A stretch of 64,000 nucleotides of DNA, taken from CAVTYH01 sp963773875. Lineage in GTDB: Bacteria; Planctomycetota; Planctomycetia; Pirellulales; JADZDJ01. The first letter of the stretch is position 1. Each line of letters opens with the position of its first letter. The translations under genes were made by a program, and so were the position numbers. Below the pieces are notes generated by a model. That model made no database searches. It was given only the letters and a program-made list of their open reading frames with translations, and was not told the DNA's origin. Shown here piece after piece: positions 1-10,543 of the stretch. The stretch covers positions 1 to 64,000 of the forward strand of contig CAVZCV010000007.1 in the NCBI GenBank assembly GCA_963773875.1, given 5' to 3'.

Positions 1-60
1 AGACACTTAGACCCTCAGACACCAAGACACCAAGCCCTTAAACACCAAGACACCTGAGTT
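1..60. repeat. AGACACC-type short direct repeats
   Basis: The window opens with several near-copies of ACACCAAGACACC. The same type of sequence recurs near 53.98-54.25 kb, where it again lies next to the structured repeat element. No gene is visible here. Reading frames across it are low complexity and have no start signal. Confidence 0.55.
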
Positions 61-89
61 CCCCTAAATGCGTGCAATAACCTCTTCCA

Positions 90-232
90 ATCGAGCGAGA
101 ATTTTCGGGCGATTTGGGAGGCCAAACGGGGAGAGTGAAATTACTGTGAAAAAACTCGGAGCAAAATTTGCAAAAACAACTATACAGGGGTCCAAAGCGC
201 GCCGGAGTTATTTCACCAGGAAACACGATTTC
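90..232 (+). repeat. Structured intergenic repeat, copy A
   Basis: This stretch of about 140 bp is roughly 80% identical by eye to the reverse complement of about 53821-53960. Both copies carry an inverted repeat. Here the arms are 146-158 (GTGAAAAAACTCG) and 204-216 (GGAGTTATTTCAC), pairing at 11 of 13 positions. In copy B the arms pair at 13 of 13, and one pair differs by a compensatory A-T to T-A change. Short frames cross it on both strands but have no start signals. It could be a structured RNA, a MITE-like element or a protein-binding repeat. It fills most of the space before the first gene. Confidence 0.7.
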
Positions 233-379
233 TTGGATTTGGCCAGGGTACGGCGGGTTTCCCTCGAAGAATTTAGCGATCGAAGTGCCGAGCATTTCAC
301 GGCGATGGCGAGCAACGCAAAAATCGCCCAGAAAACGGCCGAATTTCGAAAAATGGCAAATGAAGAAATCGCCCTATCG

Positions 380-1441
380 TCACTCGGCCGCCCGCTTGGT
401 TTCGTAGGTTTGCTCGAACCCGGTGGCAGGAATGCCAACCGTGTACTTTTTCGCGTCGGCGCTGACGGCCATGTGCACCAAATTCCCGGCACACTCCTTT
501 TCCGTGTTAGCAATGAATTGCGGCTCGACGTTGTTCACATCGCCATCGGGCCGCAGGTTCTTGTGCAGCTGAAAAACGGCTTTGATCGACGGCGTCGATT
601 TGAGCGTGGTGCACACTTCCGGATCGCAACCTTTGATGGTGCCGTTATTCATGATGGCCACCGTGGGCTCGAGGGCTTTCACCAGCACCGGATTGTTGCT
701 GAGCGACAGCCCATGATGCGTGACCTGATACACATCGACCGTGCCGATGCGGTTGAGGGGCGCGGCCAGGTCGTGCTCCACGTTCCAAGTAAGATCGCCC
801 CCGTCGTAGAATTTGAAATCGCCGAACGTCAAGAGGAGCACAATGCTGTTGGCGTTATCGCTCTTATCGTCCGGCTTGCTGCGCGACTCTTTTTCAAACG
901 GATTTTCTTTCGCCGCGGCCGGCGGATCGATGAGGGTGTGATGCCCGGCCAGGCACTTGATGGTCAGCTTTGGCGCGCCTTCGCGCTGATTGAGCGGCAA
1001 CACATCGCCGGGACTGAGGAGCGAGCGATCGTCGACTTTCGCTTTCAGGTATTCCTGCGAGGGGCGATCGGCCGTGGGATGCTCATCGGCGTTGTCGTGC
1101 AAATGCTGAATGGGCATGAGGGTCGAAAGTCGGGCGAGGCCGCCGAAGTGATCGGTGTGGTAGTGCGTGACAATGACATGATTCAGCCTGTCGATTCCGG
1201 CCGCTTGCGCCGCGGCGAAAATCCTACCTGGATCGCGATCGCCGCGATTGCCGGTATCGACGAGCACCGACTCGCCCGCCGGCGTAACGATGAGCGTCGC
1301 CGCTCCGCCTTCGGCATCGAGGAAGTACACATCGAGTTTCCCATCGCTCTGGCCCGCGCGAACGACAGAGCACATCGACGCCGTGAGGATTAACACCAAG
1401 AGCGAACCTATGAAAAGTTGGTTGAACACTTTGATTGACAT
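380..1441 (-). CDS. Secreted metallo-beta-lactamase-fold hydrolase
   Basis: A 353-residue protein with an N-terminal signal peptide (hydrophobic stretch ending around SVVRAGQ) followed by a metallo-beta-lactamase fold. The metal-binding motif HYHTDHFGG lies about 90 residues in, and VDTGNRGDRD precedes it. The arrangement resembles ComEC/Rec2-type MBL domains found in secreted proteins. The frame is open further upstream to 1630, but I chose the ATG at 1441 because it sits directly before the signal peptide and follows a GGAAGG ribosome site. The substrate is unknown. It is probably periplasmic or exported, and diverges from the next gene across about 500 bp. Confidence 0.8.
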   Translation of the reverse strand: MSIKVFNQLFIGSLLVLILTASMCSVVRAGQSDGKLDVYFLDAEGGAATLIVTPAGESVLVDTGNRGDRDPGRIFAAAQAAGIDRLNHVIVTHYHTDHFGGLARLSTLMPIQHLHDNADEHPTADRPSQEYLKAKVDDRSLLSPGDVLPLNQREGAPKLTIKCLAGHHTLIDPPAAAKENPFEKESRSKPDDKSDNANSIVLLLTFGDFKFYDGGDLTWNVEHDLAAPLNRIGTVDVYQVTHHGLSLSNNPVLVKALEPTVAIMNNGTIKGCDPEVCTTLKSTPSIKAVFQLHKNLRPDGDVNNVEPQFIANTEKECAGNLVHMAVSADAKKYTVGIPATGFEQTYETKRAAE

Positions 1442-1949
1442 GCGAAGACCTTCCGGGATTTCGTTGATGGCTGAATTCGACACTCGTTTGCGGACCGGCC
1501 CGGCAGGATTGAACGCTCGCTGCTTTGGCGGCACGGCTGCGAATAGTTTCCGCAGAACTGCGCTCGCGTGCAACCTTTTGTGCGAGGGCGACAGTCGGTT
1601 TGACCCGCAAAGACGGCTGTGCGGGGCCAATGGCTGCTCGCTGCAGGTACAAAATTCGCTAATTCCGGAACCGCCGGAGCATTCTGACCTTCCGCGACGA
1701 GCCTCGGCGAATCAGCGCGGAGCGAGTCCAATGGCCTCACCGAGCGGCCGCGCTGTGGGAGCGTGCGACGTTTGCCGCCCAATCAGCCGCGGGTGCGGAA
1801 TCGACCGCCAAAGACAATCACTTTTTTCAATGAACTGGTCGGCTCAAAGAGCTATATGCTCCTATGTCATGATGGCGCAGCAGTTTGCCTGCGGAACCGC
1901 TGCACCGTTGTGGAGCAACCAAAATCTATACCGTCGCGAGCGAGCTAAC
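1442..1949. other. Intergenic region, no gene seen
   Basis: About 500 bp lie between two divergent genes. A plus-strand frame is open from 1248 and continuous with the next gene, but its translation is arginine/serine-rich, has no signal peptide and overlaps the MBL gene, so I do not treat it as coding. Promoters for both neighbours should lie here; I could not pick out a convincing one. Confidence 0.4.
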
Positions 1950-4490
1950 GTGAAGAATTTCGCACTGGTTTCATTGGGCAAACGGCTGTTGGGCAAGCGT
2001 TCGAACAAAGCACGTCGGTTGCGCTCAAGCAAAGCCATGAAGGCGCATCTGGAGACGCTCGAACCGCGAGCGATGCTAACCGCATACTCGATGAACCTGA
2101 TCAATAAGACGGGTTTAGATCCCACACAATATGCGATCTACGCGTGCGGGTTCAGCACCGCGAGTTTGCTGGAACTGCAATCGAACGGCACGTTTGCAAG
2201 TTATCCCTCGACGCCGGGGAACTCCGGCAACATTCCAAGTTACAAAGTCGGGACGGGATCGGGTGAGCTGTCGACAATTACCTGGACCGATAACCAGAGC
2301 ATCATCGGCGGAGTTATCTACTTTTTTGTGGTGCCACTCCCCGTTGGCCAAGCGCCGTATCTGACCTACACCGGCGGCGGCGCCAACGTCACGCAGCCCA
2401 CGAACCCGCCCTCCAACACGTTTCCTAGCGGCGGTTCTTACGTTTGGCAGACGGTTGAAATTACGCAGCCGCTAAGTGCATTGCCAACGATCGACGTTTC
2501 AGAAGTCAACGGATTTTCGATACCGCTGAATGTCACTCTGAATGGCGGCCTGCAAATTGGGCAGCCCGATTACACGCCGAGTCAAACTCCGGTCGTGAAC
2601 CGCGCGTCCATTTTTACTGCCTACAACACATTTGTTACGCAGAGCGTGCCCTCCAATTTGCAGTCGGCGTATAACAGCCTGGTTGCCAATTCGAGCACTG
2701 TCGATAGCCAGCCGGTCGCTATTTTGAATCCCGGCGTTTATCTGAATAGTGGTGCGAATCCGACGAGCCCACTCAATACGGTGTGGGACAGCACGCTGAC
2801 TACGCTGTTCACGACCACGAGCAATTTGATCGGCATGGTTGGCGACGACGGCGCCTACTACCAGGGCACCCCCACGCAACTGTCGAACAACGATTGGGTC
2901 ATCCAGTTCATCGGCTACACCGATTCCGCCTGCACGATGCCCAACGGCAACACGTTCAACATTTATTCGCCGCTGACACCCGATCCGTTGGGGCCCTATC
3001 AGACGAATGAGACCTCGGGCGAAATGGTTTTTGCGAACGATGGCGTGTTTGCCGATGCTTCCACGAACGTGCTCTTCGCGACCAACGGCAACACCGTCGT
3101 AACCCCCACCGCCACGGTCCTTGGTTTGGAGCGCGACATTGTTTCAGCGCTGAATCGCGGTGTGGCCCTGCTAACGCCGACCGACGGTGTGAACGGCGAC
3201 GCCTCGACCTATTGGGGAACCGAAACCAATTGGTATCCCAGCGGGCAAACTTACAACTACTTCTCCGCATTTATGCACACCGCGCAGATCAACAGCCAAA
3301 GCATTTTCGTGACGGCCCCGTCGCCCGCCAACGACGCGCAAGGAAATGTAATGGGCCAGGCTTATGGGTTCGGCTTCGACGAAAGCCCGGTGCATGCCGG
3401 GGCGGGCCAGCCCAACGTGCCTTCCAAGTTCGATACGGTTCCGTCGGGAACAACGACCGCTACGTTGACATTCGAACCGTGGACTGCTCAAACTCCGCCA
3501 CAACCGGGACAAAAGTACTTCGCTGTCGGCAGCGGCGAGGGCATGCCAAACACTGTCAAGGTCTACACCGTGGGTGAGGTAGCGCAACCCAATCGAAATG
3601 CCAACACACCAATCGTTTCCGCACCGGATCTCGCGCCGGTTTTGGTCAAAACGCTGCATCCGTTCATCGATTATCGCGGGCCAGTGCAAGTTGCCACGGG
3701 CGATGTGAATGGCGACGGAACCGAAGACATCCTCGTCAGCGCCGGCCCCAATCGCGTCACTATGGTCAAAGTTTACGACGGCAAAACCTTCAACACGATC
3801 TATCAGTTCAAGGCATTTCCAGAGCCGGTACCGCAGCGCATGCACATCGGCACGTTCGTGGCATCGGCCGACATCAACAACGACGGCTACAGCGATATGG
3901 TCGTTGGCGCCGGCGCTGGCTGGATGCCAATGGTCCGAGTTTTCAGCGGCCAGGACGGATCGCTACTTCATCAGTTCCTGGCTTACGATGCCGGTTTCCG
4001 CGGCGGCGTGCGTGTAGCGGCTGGCGATATCAATAAGGACGGCTTCGGCGAAATTGTCACCGGCGCCGGACGGGGCTCGCTGGTGCGGGCTTTCGATGGC
4101 CATACGTACGCCCAGCTTCTCAGCTTCGATGCGTACCAGGGCCTGCCGAATCGCGATGGAGTGTTCGTCGCCTTGGGAGATGTCGAAGGGGACAGCAATT
4201 TAGATATCGTGACCGGTACCGGTCCCAACATGGGCGCCAATGCCCGGGTGTTCAACGCGACAAGCGGTCAGTATGTCGATCAGATCTTCAGCGATCCGCA
4301 ACTCCGCGTCGGCATTCCGCTGGGTGTGTTCGATTGGGACGGCGACGGCGTCGACGAAGTGCTCGTGGGCCGAGGCCGAGGCCGGCTGGGGCGCATCGAC
4401 GTCTGGCAGTTCGACGGAATTGCACAGCACTGGACAGACCAGGACCACTTCATCGCACTGGACAACGCGTTTGGAGAATCGGTTAGCTAA
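1950..4490 (+). CDS. LEPR-XLL surface protein: GH64-like domain plus FG-GAP repeats
   Basis: An exported protein of about 846 residues. From the GTG at 1950 the N-terminus is basic and carries LEPRAML at residues 37-43, the planctomycete LEPR-XLL signal. An ATG at 2037 is an alternative start. Next comes a region resembling GH64/thaumatin-like beta-1,3-glucanases: an NKTG opening, an AILNPGVYL segment, SPLNTVWDS, and a YGFGFDES segment. The C-terminal third has at least five calcium-type FG-GAP/VCBS motifs (DVNGDGTED, DINNDGYSD, DINKDGFGE, DVEGDSNLD, DWDGDGVDE), which predict a beta-propeller. It probably binds or cleaves beta-glucan at the cell surface. The GH64 assignment is from remembered family pattern, and catalytic acids were not confirmed. 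Confidence 0.8.
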   Translation: MKNFALVSLGKRLLGKRSNKARRLRSSKAMKAHLETLEPRAMLTAYSMNLINKTGLDPTQYAIYACGFSTASLLELQSNGTFASYPSTPGNSGNIPSYKVGTGSGELSTITWTDNQSIIGGVIYFFVVPLPVGQAPYLTYTGGGANVTQPTNPPSNTFPSGGSYVWQTVEITQPLSALPTIDVSEVNGFSIPLNVTLNGGLQIGQPDYTPSQTPVVNRASIFTAYNTFVTQSVPSNLQSAYNSLVANSSTVDSQPVAILNPGVYLNSGANPTSPLNTVWDSTLTTLFTTTSNLIGMVGDDGAYYQGTPTQLSNNDWVIQFIGYTDSACTMPNGNTFNIYSPLTPDPLGPYQTNETSGEMVFANDGVFADASTNVLFATNGNTVVTPTATVLGLERDIVSALNRGVALLTPTDGVNGDASTYWGTETNWYPSGQTYNYFSAFMHTAQINSQSIFVTAPSPANDAQGNVMGQAYGFGFDESPVHAGAGQPNVPSKFDTVPSGTTTATLTFEPWTAQTPPQPGQKYFAVGSGEGMPNTVKVYTVGEVAQPNRNANTPIVSAPDLAPVLVKTLHPFIDYRGPVQVATGDVNGDGTEDILVSAGPNRVTMVKVYDGKTFNTIYQFKAFPEPVPQRMHIGTFVASADINNDGYSDMVVGAGAGWMPMVRVFSGQDGSLLHQFLAYDAGFRGGVRVAAGDINKDGFGEIVTGAGRGSLVRAFDGHTYAQLLSFDAYQGLPNRDGVFVALGDVEGDSNLDIVTGTGPNMGANARVFNATSGQYVDQIFSDPQLRVGIPLGVFDWDGDGVDEVLVGRGRGRLGRIDVWQFDGIAQHWTDQDHFIALDNAFGESVS

Positions 4491-4578
4491 CGCAGAGTGG
4501 GCGCCGGCCGCAGATTTCAATTTGCGTGCGTGCGGCAATAGCGACGGGTACGACTAGTTACCCGGCAGTTGCGATTTG

Positions 4579-6352
4579 CTAGCCCGGCAGGGCTTCGAAC
4601 GAATCGACGTCTGTCGCAGCCGGATGATCGTCGTCGGAAGCGAACAGCCAACTGACGGCAATTTGCAGGGCCGCGATGATGGCCATCGCCAGGAAGACCC
4701 AGGTCAGGCCGGAATCGATCATGTTGTGAATGATCGGCTGCGCGGTCGGCAGGAATCGAACTTCGCGCGTGCGGATCCATGATCGTCGCGGGGCTGACGC
4801 CCATCTTCCGCAGCTGCTGCATTTGCGGCGCGGCCAGCACATTGAACAGCATTCCCAGCAGCCCGATGCCAATGGCGCCGCCCATGGTGCGGAAGAACTG
4901 AATGGCGGAGGTGACAATGCCGCGCTGCTGCCAACTGACGCCATGCTGGGCCGACAAGAGCTGCGGCATCGACGAGGTGCCGAAGCCCAATCCGCCGATG
5001 ACTAGCACGGCGGCCAACACCCAGCCACTGGCGTTCATGAGCGCGCAAACGAAAAGACTGAGAAAGCTGACGGTCACGAGCGCGCTGCCAACGACCGCGG
5101 TCTTGCGGAAACCCCAGCGCACGATAATTGGCGCGACGATGACGCCGCTGGCCGCCCACGCCAGCATGACCGGGGTAACCACACCGGCCGCCGCTGTGGC
5201 CCCTTTGCCCGTCGTGCCTTGCACGTAAAGCGGCACATAAGTATCGACGCCGAAAAAGCCCACACCCATCAGCGCGCTGGCGAAGAGCGCCGGGCCGATG
5301 GCGCGATTCATCACGAGCTTAGGCGGGAGAATTGGATTGTTCGCCCGTGTCTCGACGCGAATGAACCAAAGACCGGTCACGAGGGCGACGGCCAGCAGCA
5401 CGCCGACGACAGTCCACGGCACGGAATCCAAACCCATCGCGGAAACGAGTCCGAGGAAGGCAGCACAGGAAAGCGCTAGCAGGGTTGCGCCGGGCAAATC
5501 CAAATCGGTCGAATGCGGCTTGCCATGATCGTGATACTTCCAAACGAGCACGCCAAAACCAAGCGCACCCAGCGGCAAATTCACAAAGAAAATCGAACGC
5601 CATCCGAGGGTTTCGACGAGGAATGCGCCGATCAGCGGACCCGCCAGCGAGGCCGATCCCCAAACGGCGCTGAACCAGCCTTGAATTTTCGCGCGTTCCT
5701 CGAGCGTAAAAATATCGCCGAGGATCGTCAGCACCACCGGCATAATGCCGCCGGCGCCGAGACCCTGAAAACCGCGGAATAAAATCAGCTGTCCTAGCGT
5801 TTGAGCGCTGGCGGCAAGCACCGAGGCGGCGCAGAACAGGCCAATCGCCCACAGCAAAACTCGCTTGCGGCCCCAGGCATCGGCCAGCCGACCGTAAATC
5901 GGCATCGTCACGGTACACATCAGCAGGTACACCGACGTGACCCAGGAATAATGCTCCAGGCCGTGCAAATCGCCGATGATGGTCGGCATCGCCGTGCTGG
6001 TGACCGTCAGTTCCATGGCCGCCAGCACCATGACCATCATGCAAGCGCCGGTCACGTAGCGGCGATCGAGCGACGCCGGAATATTCAAACCCGCGGGTGA
6101 ATCGACGGGCTGAGAAGGACCGGCGGCGATATCAACTGCAGCGCCGCGAGCTTTGCCGTTGGTCAATGAATCACCGCGGGAAATCTCGCGATCGCTCCGC
6201 GCCTCGCCAACCGATGGCTCGCCGCGTTGCTGCGAAATTCGCTGCTCGTGACTCACTTGAACTGGGCTTCCGTGAAACGAATCGTGGGTTGGCATCCATT
6301 GCCCAGTGGACGATGGCTGCGCGACGAACCCGTCATCCTCTGGACTACGCAT
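4579..6352 (-). CDS. MFS drug-type exporter, DHA2/EmrB family (frameshifted)
   Basis: A 14-TM-type major facilitator transporter, expected to export drugs or metabolites by proton antiport. Motif A is seen as YGRLADAWGRKRVL after TM2. About 100 polar N-terminal residues precede TM1; an internal ATG at 6295 is an alternative start. The reading frame changes near 4770. One frame carries the body to about MDPHAR. The other carries the last helix (WVFLAMAIIAALQIAVSWLF) and a natural acidic tail ending at 4579. The uncorrected frame runs to 4517 through arginine-rich sequence that does not look like protein. A single indel explains this. No regulator or outer-membrane partner is adjacent. Confidence 0.85.
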
Positions 6353-6539
6353 TATATCGCCGCATCAAGCAGGGGCAGGGGGACAAACGCGAATTTAACC
6401 GCCATGCGCAATTGATCTCGGGCCGGGGTTATAGCCGTTGGCGCTGGCGCCGCTGCCCCAAGGACCGGCTGGCCTCAAAATGGTTCACGTCATGACGCGA
6501 AGCGCGCCGACACCCAGGAATTAAACAGCACGCCGCGGC

Positions 6540-7582
6540 TTACGCAGTACAGAATGCAAATTCCCTGCGCGAACTTCTCGAACGTCGATAGCAAATCGAT
6601 ACCAACAACAAAAATGCGCCGGCGTCCAGCCAGACGCCGCTTGGCTCAGGCACCTGTAAAATAGGTCCGCTGGTGACGAAGGTGTCCAAGAACAACTGAA
6701 TGTCGAGGTTTGTCACCTGGCCGTCGCCTGTGAAATCGCCAATGAGAGCCAGCTTCGGATCGTCCAGATTCTTTGCAGTCTTGTATGCGCCAGGTCGGTC
6801 AGCGCAGAGAGCATGGCAGGAATGTCGTCGGAGTTCACAAGGCCGTCGCGATCGAAATCGCCCTTCAGATAATTCGTCACAAACGGATTCGACGCTACCT
6901 GCTGCGCCTCGGCTGCCGAGAGCTCGCCGTTCCACACACGAATGAGGCCAACTTTGCCGTCGGAAAACTCGAACTGACCGCCGGCAATTACGTTGTCGAT
7001 GAAGAAGCCCATCAGCAAACCAGGGTTGTTGGGATTGCTAATGTTCATCAGCGTAGTACTGGTCGAGAATTGCGATACTCCATCGATGTAGGTGTTCACT
7101 GTGCCGCCGTCATTCGTGAGCACCACATGATGGTAGATGTTATTCGTCCAAGCGTTTGTCGAGCCACTGATGGGAAAAATGTCCAGATTGTTCGACGGAT
7201 CAACATAGAATCCGTTGTCCGATTGCCGATTTTCGACGTCGATAATTCGCCGCCACGCGTTTTGGCGCTGTGTGAACAGAAACACCATGTCGACCGAATA
7301 ATTGTTTGATGTAATCAGGCCATTGGTGTTCACCGTCAATCCTGCCTGCTCATTCGTGGGATTCTCGTTGCCATCGAAGGCCCACACCGGCCGATTGATT
7401 CCCAGCACGCTATCGTTTTGGAATACACTTTGTCCGAGCGGGTCGACTACCGAAAGCGCAGGAGCGGCCGGCTGATCGGCGAGAAAATTGTTGTTGAATT
7501 CGTACGTGGCCACCGGCGACGCGGCGAGCACGAATTGCGAGAGCGCCAGAACAGCAAGCAGCTCGAGAAAAATCTTACGCAC
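6540..7582 (-). CDS. LamG-like protein with dockerin-like repeats and PEP-CTERM anchor (frameshifted)
   Basis: A secreted protein of about 345 residues. The start is the GTG at 7582, with GGAGG 8 bases upstream, leading into the signal peptide KIFLELLAVLALSQFVLA. The middle is a LamG/concanavalin-like lectin domain, with WAFDGNENP and GLIRVWNGELSAAEAQ near its end. Two dockerin-like calcium motifs follow, DFDRDGLVNSDD and DFTGDGQVTNLD. It ends with VPEPSG, a hydrophobic helix and an arginine cluster, the PEP-CTERM sorting signal. The frame breaks near 6785, between the two dockerin-like repeats. I infer export, exosortase processing and a role in surface or polysaccharide binding. Confidence 0.8.
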
Positions 7583-7734
7583 GGGCGAGCCTCCAAAGTT
7601 GTCGATCAACGATGCCGGAATCCGGTGATTCCCTGGCTCCCGCCCCGTTATGTTCGGCACGGCCAATCTAAATGGCAGAAATTACCGGGTCAAGCGCGCG
7701 CTGGCATCACATCAGCGAAGCCGTTCGCCTGGCG

Positions 7735-9035
7735 TTACCGTTTTACCCGCGCTTGTGCTAAGCCATTGGCGGCGAATTGCAAGACGAGGGCGGAGACCAT
7801 TTGAATGTTGAGCATCGTCAGGGCGATGCTGGCGTAGCGTTCGGCGTTTTCTGCTTGAGCGGCTTTGTCGGCGCTCTCCGCCGCCAGCAAAAGGCCGCAC
7901 ACTGCCGCGCCCCAGAGCAAAAACACAACTGTCAATCCAGCCATCCACATTCGTGGCCAACCTCGGCTGCAGTTAAACGTCGCCGAAACGAAAATCGTGG
8001 TGAATGCCAGCGTGATGCCCGCCACCAGCGGCACCACATCGCCGTTGACCGCATACAACACGCCGCACGCAATCGCGGGTACGAGTGTCGCGCAGACCCA
8101 ATTCGAGGCGACGGTCTGCTCGCGCGACAGTGCCATGCGGCCAAATTTATTGAAACGCAATAGCGTGTTGAACACCGGCCGCGAGATCCACGTGAGCAAC
8201 GCGAACACGATGTACGCCACCATCAGCCCGCGTGTGATCAAACGCAATGCCGGATTCTCGGTCTGCAAATTGCCGAGGAAGCGATACGCAACATAACCGC
8301 CAATCAAAATTCCCCACTGCGCCTGCCGGCTAAGCCGCGACATCCAGAATGCGTAGCCCAATAGCCAGCGATAGATGAGATGCCGCGCTTGCAGCGCCTC
8401 GACAATGCCGGCCCGTGCCCATTCCATTTCCGGATCAAGCCGCAGCGCCTCGCGAAAATGCTCCATCGCTTTGTCGGGCTTGCGCTGCTCGAGCAGTGTC
8501 CAGCCGCGATTGGCGTGCGTGTAAGCGTTGTCCGGTTGGCGACGCAGTGCAGCTTCCACCGCCGCATCGGCATCGGTGCGTCGGCCAAGCTTCGTAAGCG
8601 CTTGGACGCGCAAATTCGTGCAGCCGACATGCTCGGGATCAACTTGCAAGCCTCGATCAGCAGCCGCCAGCGATGCGTTCCAGTCGCGCAGTTCATATTC
8701 GATCGCGGCCAGTTGCCCCCAATAGTCCGCATCATCAGGTTCGAGGCGAATCGCTTCTTGAATGGCCGTCTTCGATTCTGGAAACCGATTCCGGCCGTAC
8801 ATAATGGCCGACAGCACATATTGCGGAAATGCTTCGTCGGGCTCCAGCCCGATTGCCTGCCGCGCTTCTTCGGTGGCCGCATCGAACTTTTCCTGCCGCC
8901 GCAAGCAGAGCGCAAGAGCGCGTGCGCCCGGCCATTGTGCGGATCTTGCGCCAGCGCCTGCCGCAATTCCTGCTCCGCCAAATCTGTGCGCTGCTGCTGA
9001 AATAACAGAATCGCACGTTGAAGGTTCGCCGACAT
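7735..9035 (-). CDS. TPR membrane protein (frameshifted)
   Basis: An N-terminal half of tetratricopeptide repeats (about residues 1-230) with the 34-residue periodic pattern, for example DNAYTHANRGWTLLEQRKPDKAMEHF in the last repeat region, is followed by a C-terminal half with about five membrane helices. The true start is the ATG at 9035 (MSANLQRAILLFQQQ). The frame changes near 8915, after which it runs cleanly to 7735. The starting frame of the downstream part extends to 9090 but is not protein-like. TPR repeats suggest a scaffold for partner proteins at the membrane. The next gene upstream on the same strand also begins with TPRs, so the pair may act together. Confidence 0.75.
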
Positions 9036-9091
9036 GTATAACTGAATGATTGATGTTAACCGCGGAGATGCAGAGATGCGGAGCCGACAAC

Positions 9092-9165
9092 TTTATAAGG
9101 AAGCCAGGAATCCAGGAAGGATCAAAGTTTTAGATTTGTTCCTGGATTTCTGGCTTCCTTATAAA
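9092..9165. repeat. Long inverted repeat, copy R1 (AAGCCAGGAATCC family)
   Basis: A 27-base arm at 9092-9118 and its complement at 9139-9165 match at 26 of 27 positions around a 20-base loop. It lies between two minus-strand genes. Related copies occur at 38642-38714 and near 52404-52505. No long T-run follows either arm, so a simple terminator is not certain. Confidence 0.8.
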
Positions 9166-9196
9166 AATCCTTGCACTGCAGGCTAGTGCGTGCTGT

Positions 9197-10543
9197 TCAA
9201 AGCTGCAGGTATTTCACAATATCGTCGTAAATGCCGCCTTGGTTCGCGTACAGCGCATGATTGCGGGCGGTGGAGAACCATTCCTTGGTAGTGGGCTTCA
9301 CCTGCTTTACCGCGGCGATCAAATCTTTTGTTGAAAGCGGCGACGGCACGCCGCGCTTGATGGCCTCGGCCAACTTGGCTTCGACGGCCTGATCGACGAT
9401 AGCCTTCAAATCGGCGCCGGAAAAACTGTCGCACTTACCGGCCACTTGATCGAAATCGATTTGCTCCATCGGCTTGCCGCGACAGATGATTTGCAAGATC
9501 GCGGCTCGTGCGGTCTTATCGGGAGGCGGCACGAATAGCACCCGATCGAACCGGCCGGGGCGGCGAAACGCCGGGATCTAAATGCCACGGCGCATTCGTG
9601 GCGGCCAATACCAAGACGCCGTCGTTCGCGCTTTGAATGCCGTCCATCTCGCTCAGGAATTGATTGATCAGATGCCGGCCGCCGCTGGTGCGCATATCGC
9701 TGCGCCGTGCGCCCAGCGCATCGACCTCGTCGAAGAACAGCACGCAAGGTTTGTTCTGCCGCGCTTGCTCGAACAGCTCGTGCAAATTGCGTTCGCTGTT
9801 GCCGATCCACATGTCGAGCACATCATTGATGCCGACCGACAAGAATCCAGCTTTGATTTCGCCGGCTGTCGCGCGCGCAAGGTGCGTTTTGCCGCAGCCC
9901 GGCGGACCGTACATCAGAATTCCGCCGCCGGCCGCTTTGCCGTAAGCCGCGTACAAATCGGCATGCGCCAGTGGATAAATGATCTTCAGCCGAATTTCCT
10001 CTTTGAGCGCCTCCATGCCGCCAACATCGGCGAACGTGGTTTTGACGCGCTCGACTTTCGATTCCGGCTCCGGTGCGCCGCCTTCCCAAGTTTCGCGCTG
10101 CCGGCCTTCGACAATATCGCTGTCGTCATCTTCGGTAGCGCCAATGCCCAACTGATCGGCGAGATCTTCGTCGGCAACTTCCGGGATCGGCATCAACCGC
10201 CGCTTTGTACGCCATCACGGCTCCGGCCACTTCGCCGCGCCGCAACTGCAACTTTGCATGAAGCAAATGGGCTTCCGCTGGCGGATCGTTGGCCGCGAGC
10301 AAGTCTTCCACGATCACCAAGCGCATGGCTGTACTTGCCCTGACTGAAAAACACGCCGGCCAGCCCAACTTTCAGCTCGGTGCTCTCCGGCTTGATCGCC
10401 AGTCCATCGCGAAACACCTCGGCAGCCTCTTCGGTGCGACCCATAGAGAGCAGCGACGCCCCCAAATGCTTGCGCAGCGGCAAATTCTCCGGCGAATGCT
10501 GCAGCGCTTCCCGCAATGCGTCAATTGAATTGGAATCTGCCAT
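9197..10543 (-). CDS. TPR-AAA+ ATPase, CDC48/FtsH-like module (multiply frameshifted)
   Basis: An AAA+ ATPase of about 450 residues with an N-terminal TPR region starting at the ATG at 10543. The ATPase core has Walker A GPPGCGKTHLA, Walker B CVLFFDEVDAL, a sensor-1 AATNAPW segment and a C-terminal lid (DFDQVAGKCDSFSGADLKAI), the classical AAA arrangement. The reading frame changes at about 10330, 10195 and 9570. All pieces are protein-like and in the right order, so I treat it as one gene. It probably remodels or unfolds a protein partner selected by the TPRs. The downstream TPR membrane protein is a candidate partner. Confidence 0.75.

Noticed and set aside
68..1393. A 441-residue plus-strand frame opposite the MBL gene
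   Set aside because: The opposite strand has a signal peptide, metal motif and ribosome site; this frame has none.
1248..1949. Upstream extension of the FG-GAP protein frame
   Set aside because: It is arginine/serine-rich, overlaps the divergent MBL gene, and the LEPR-XLL signal only makes sense near the N-terminus.
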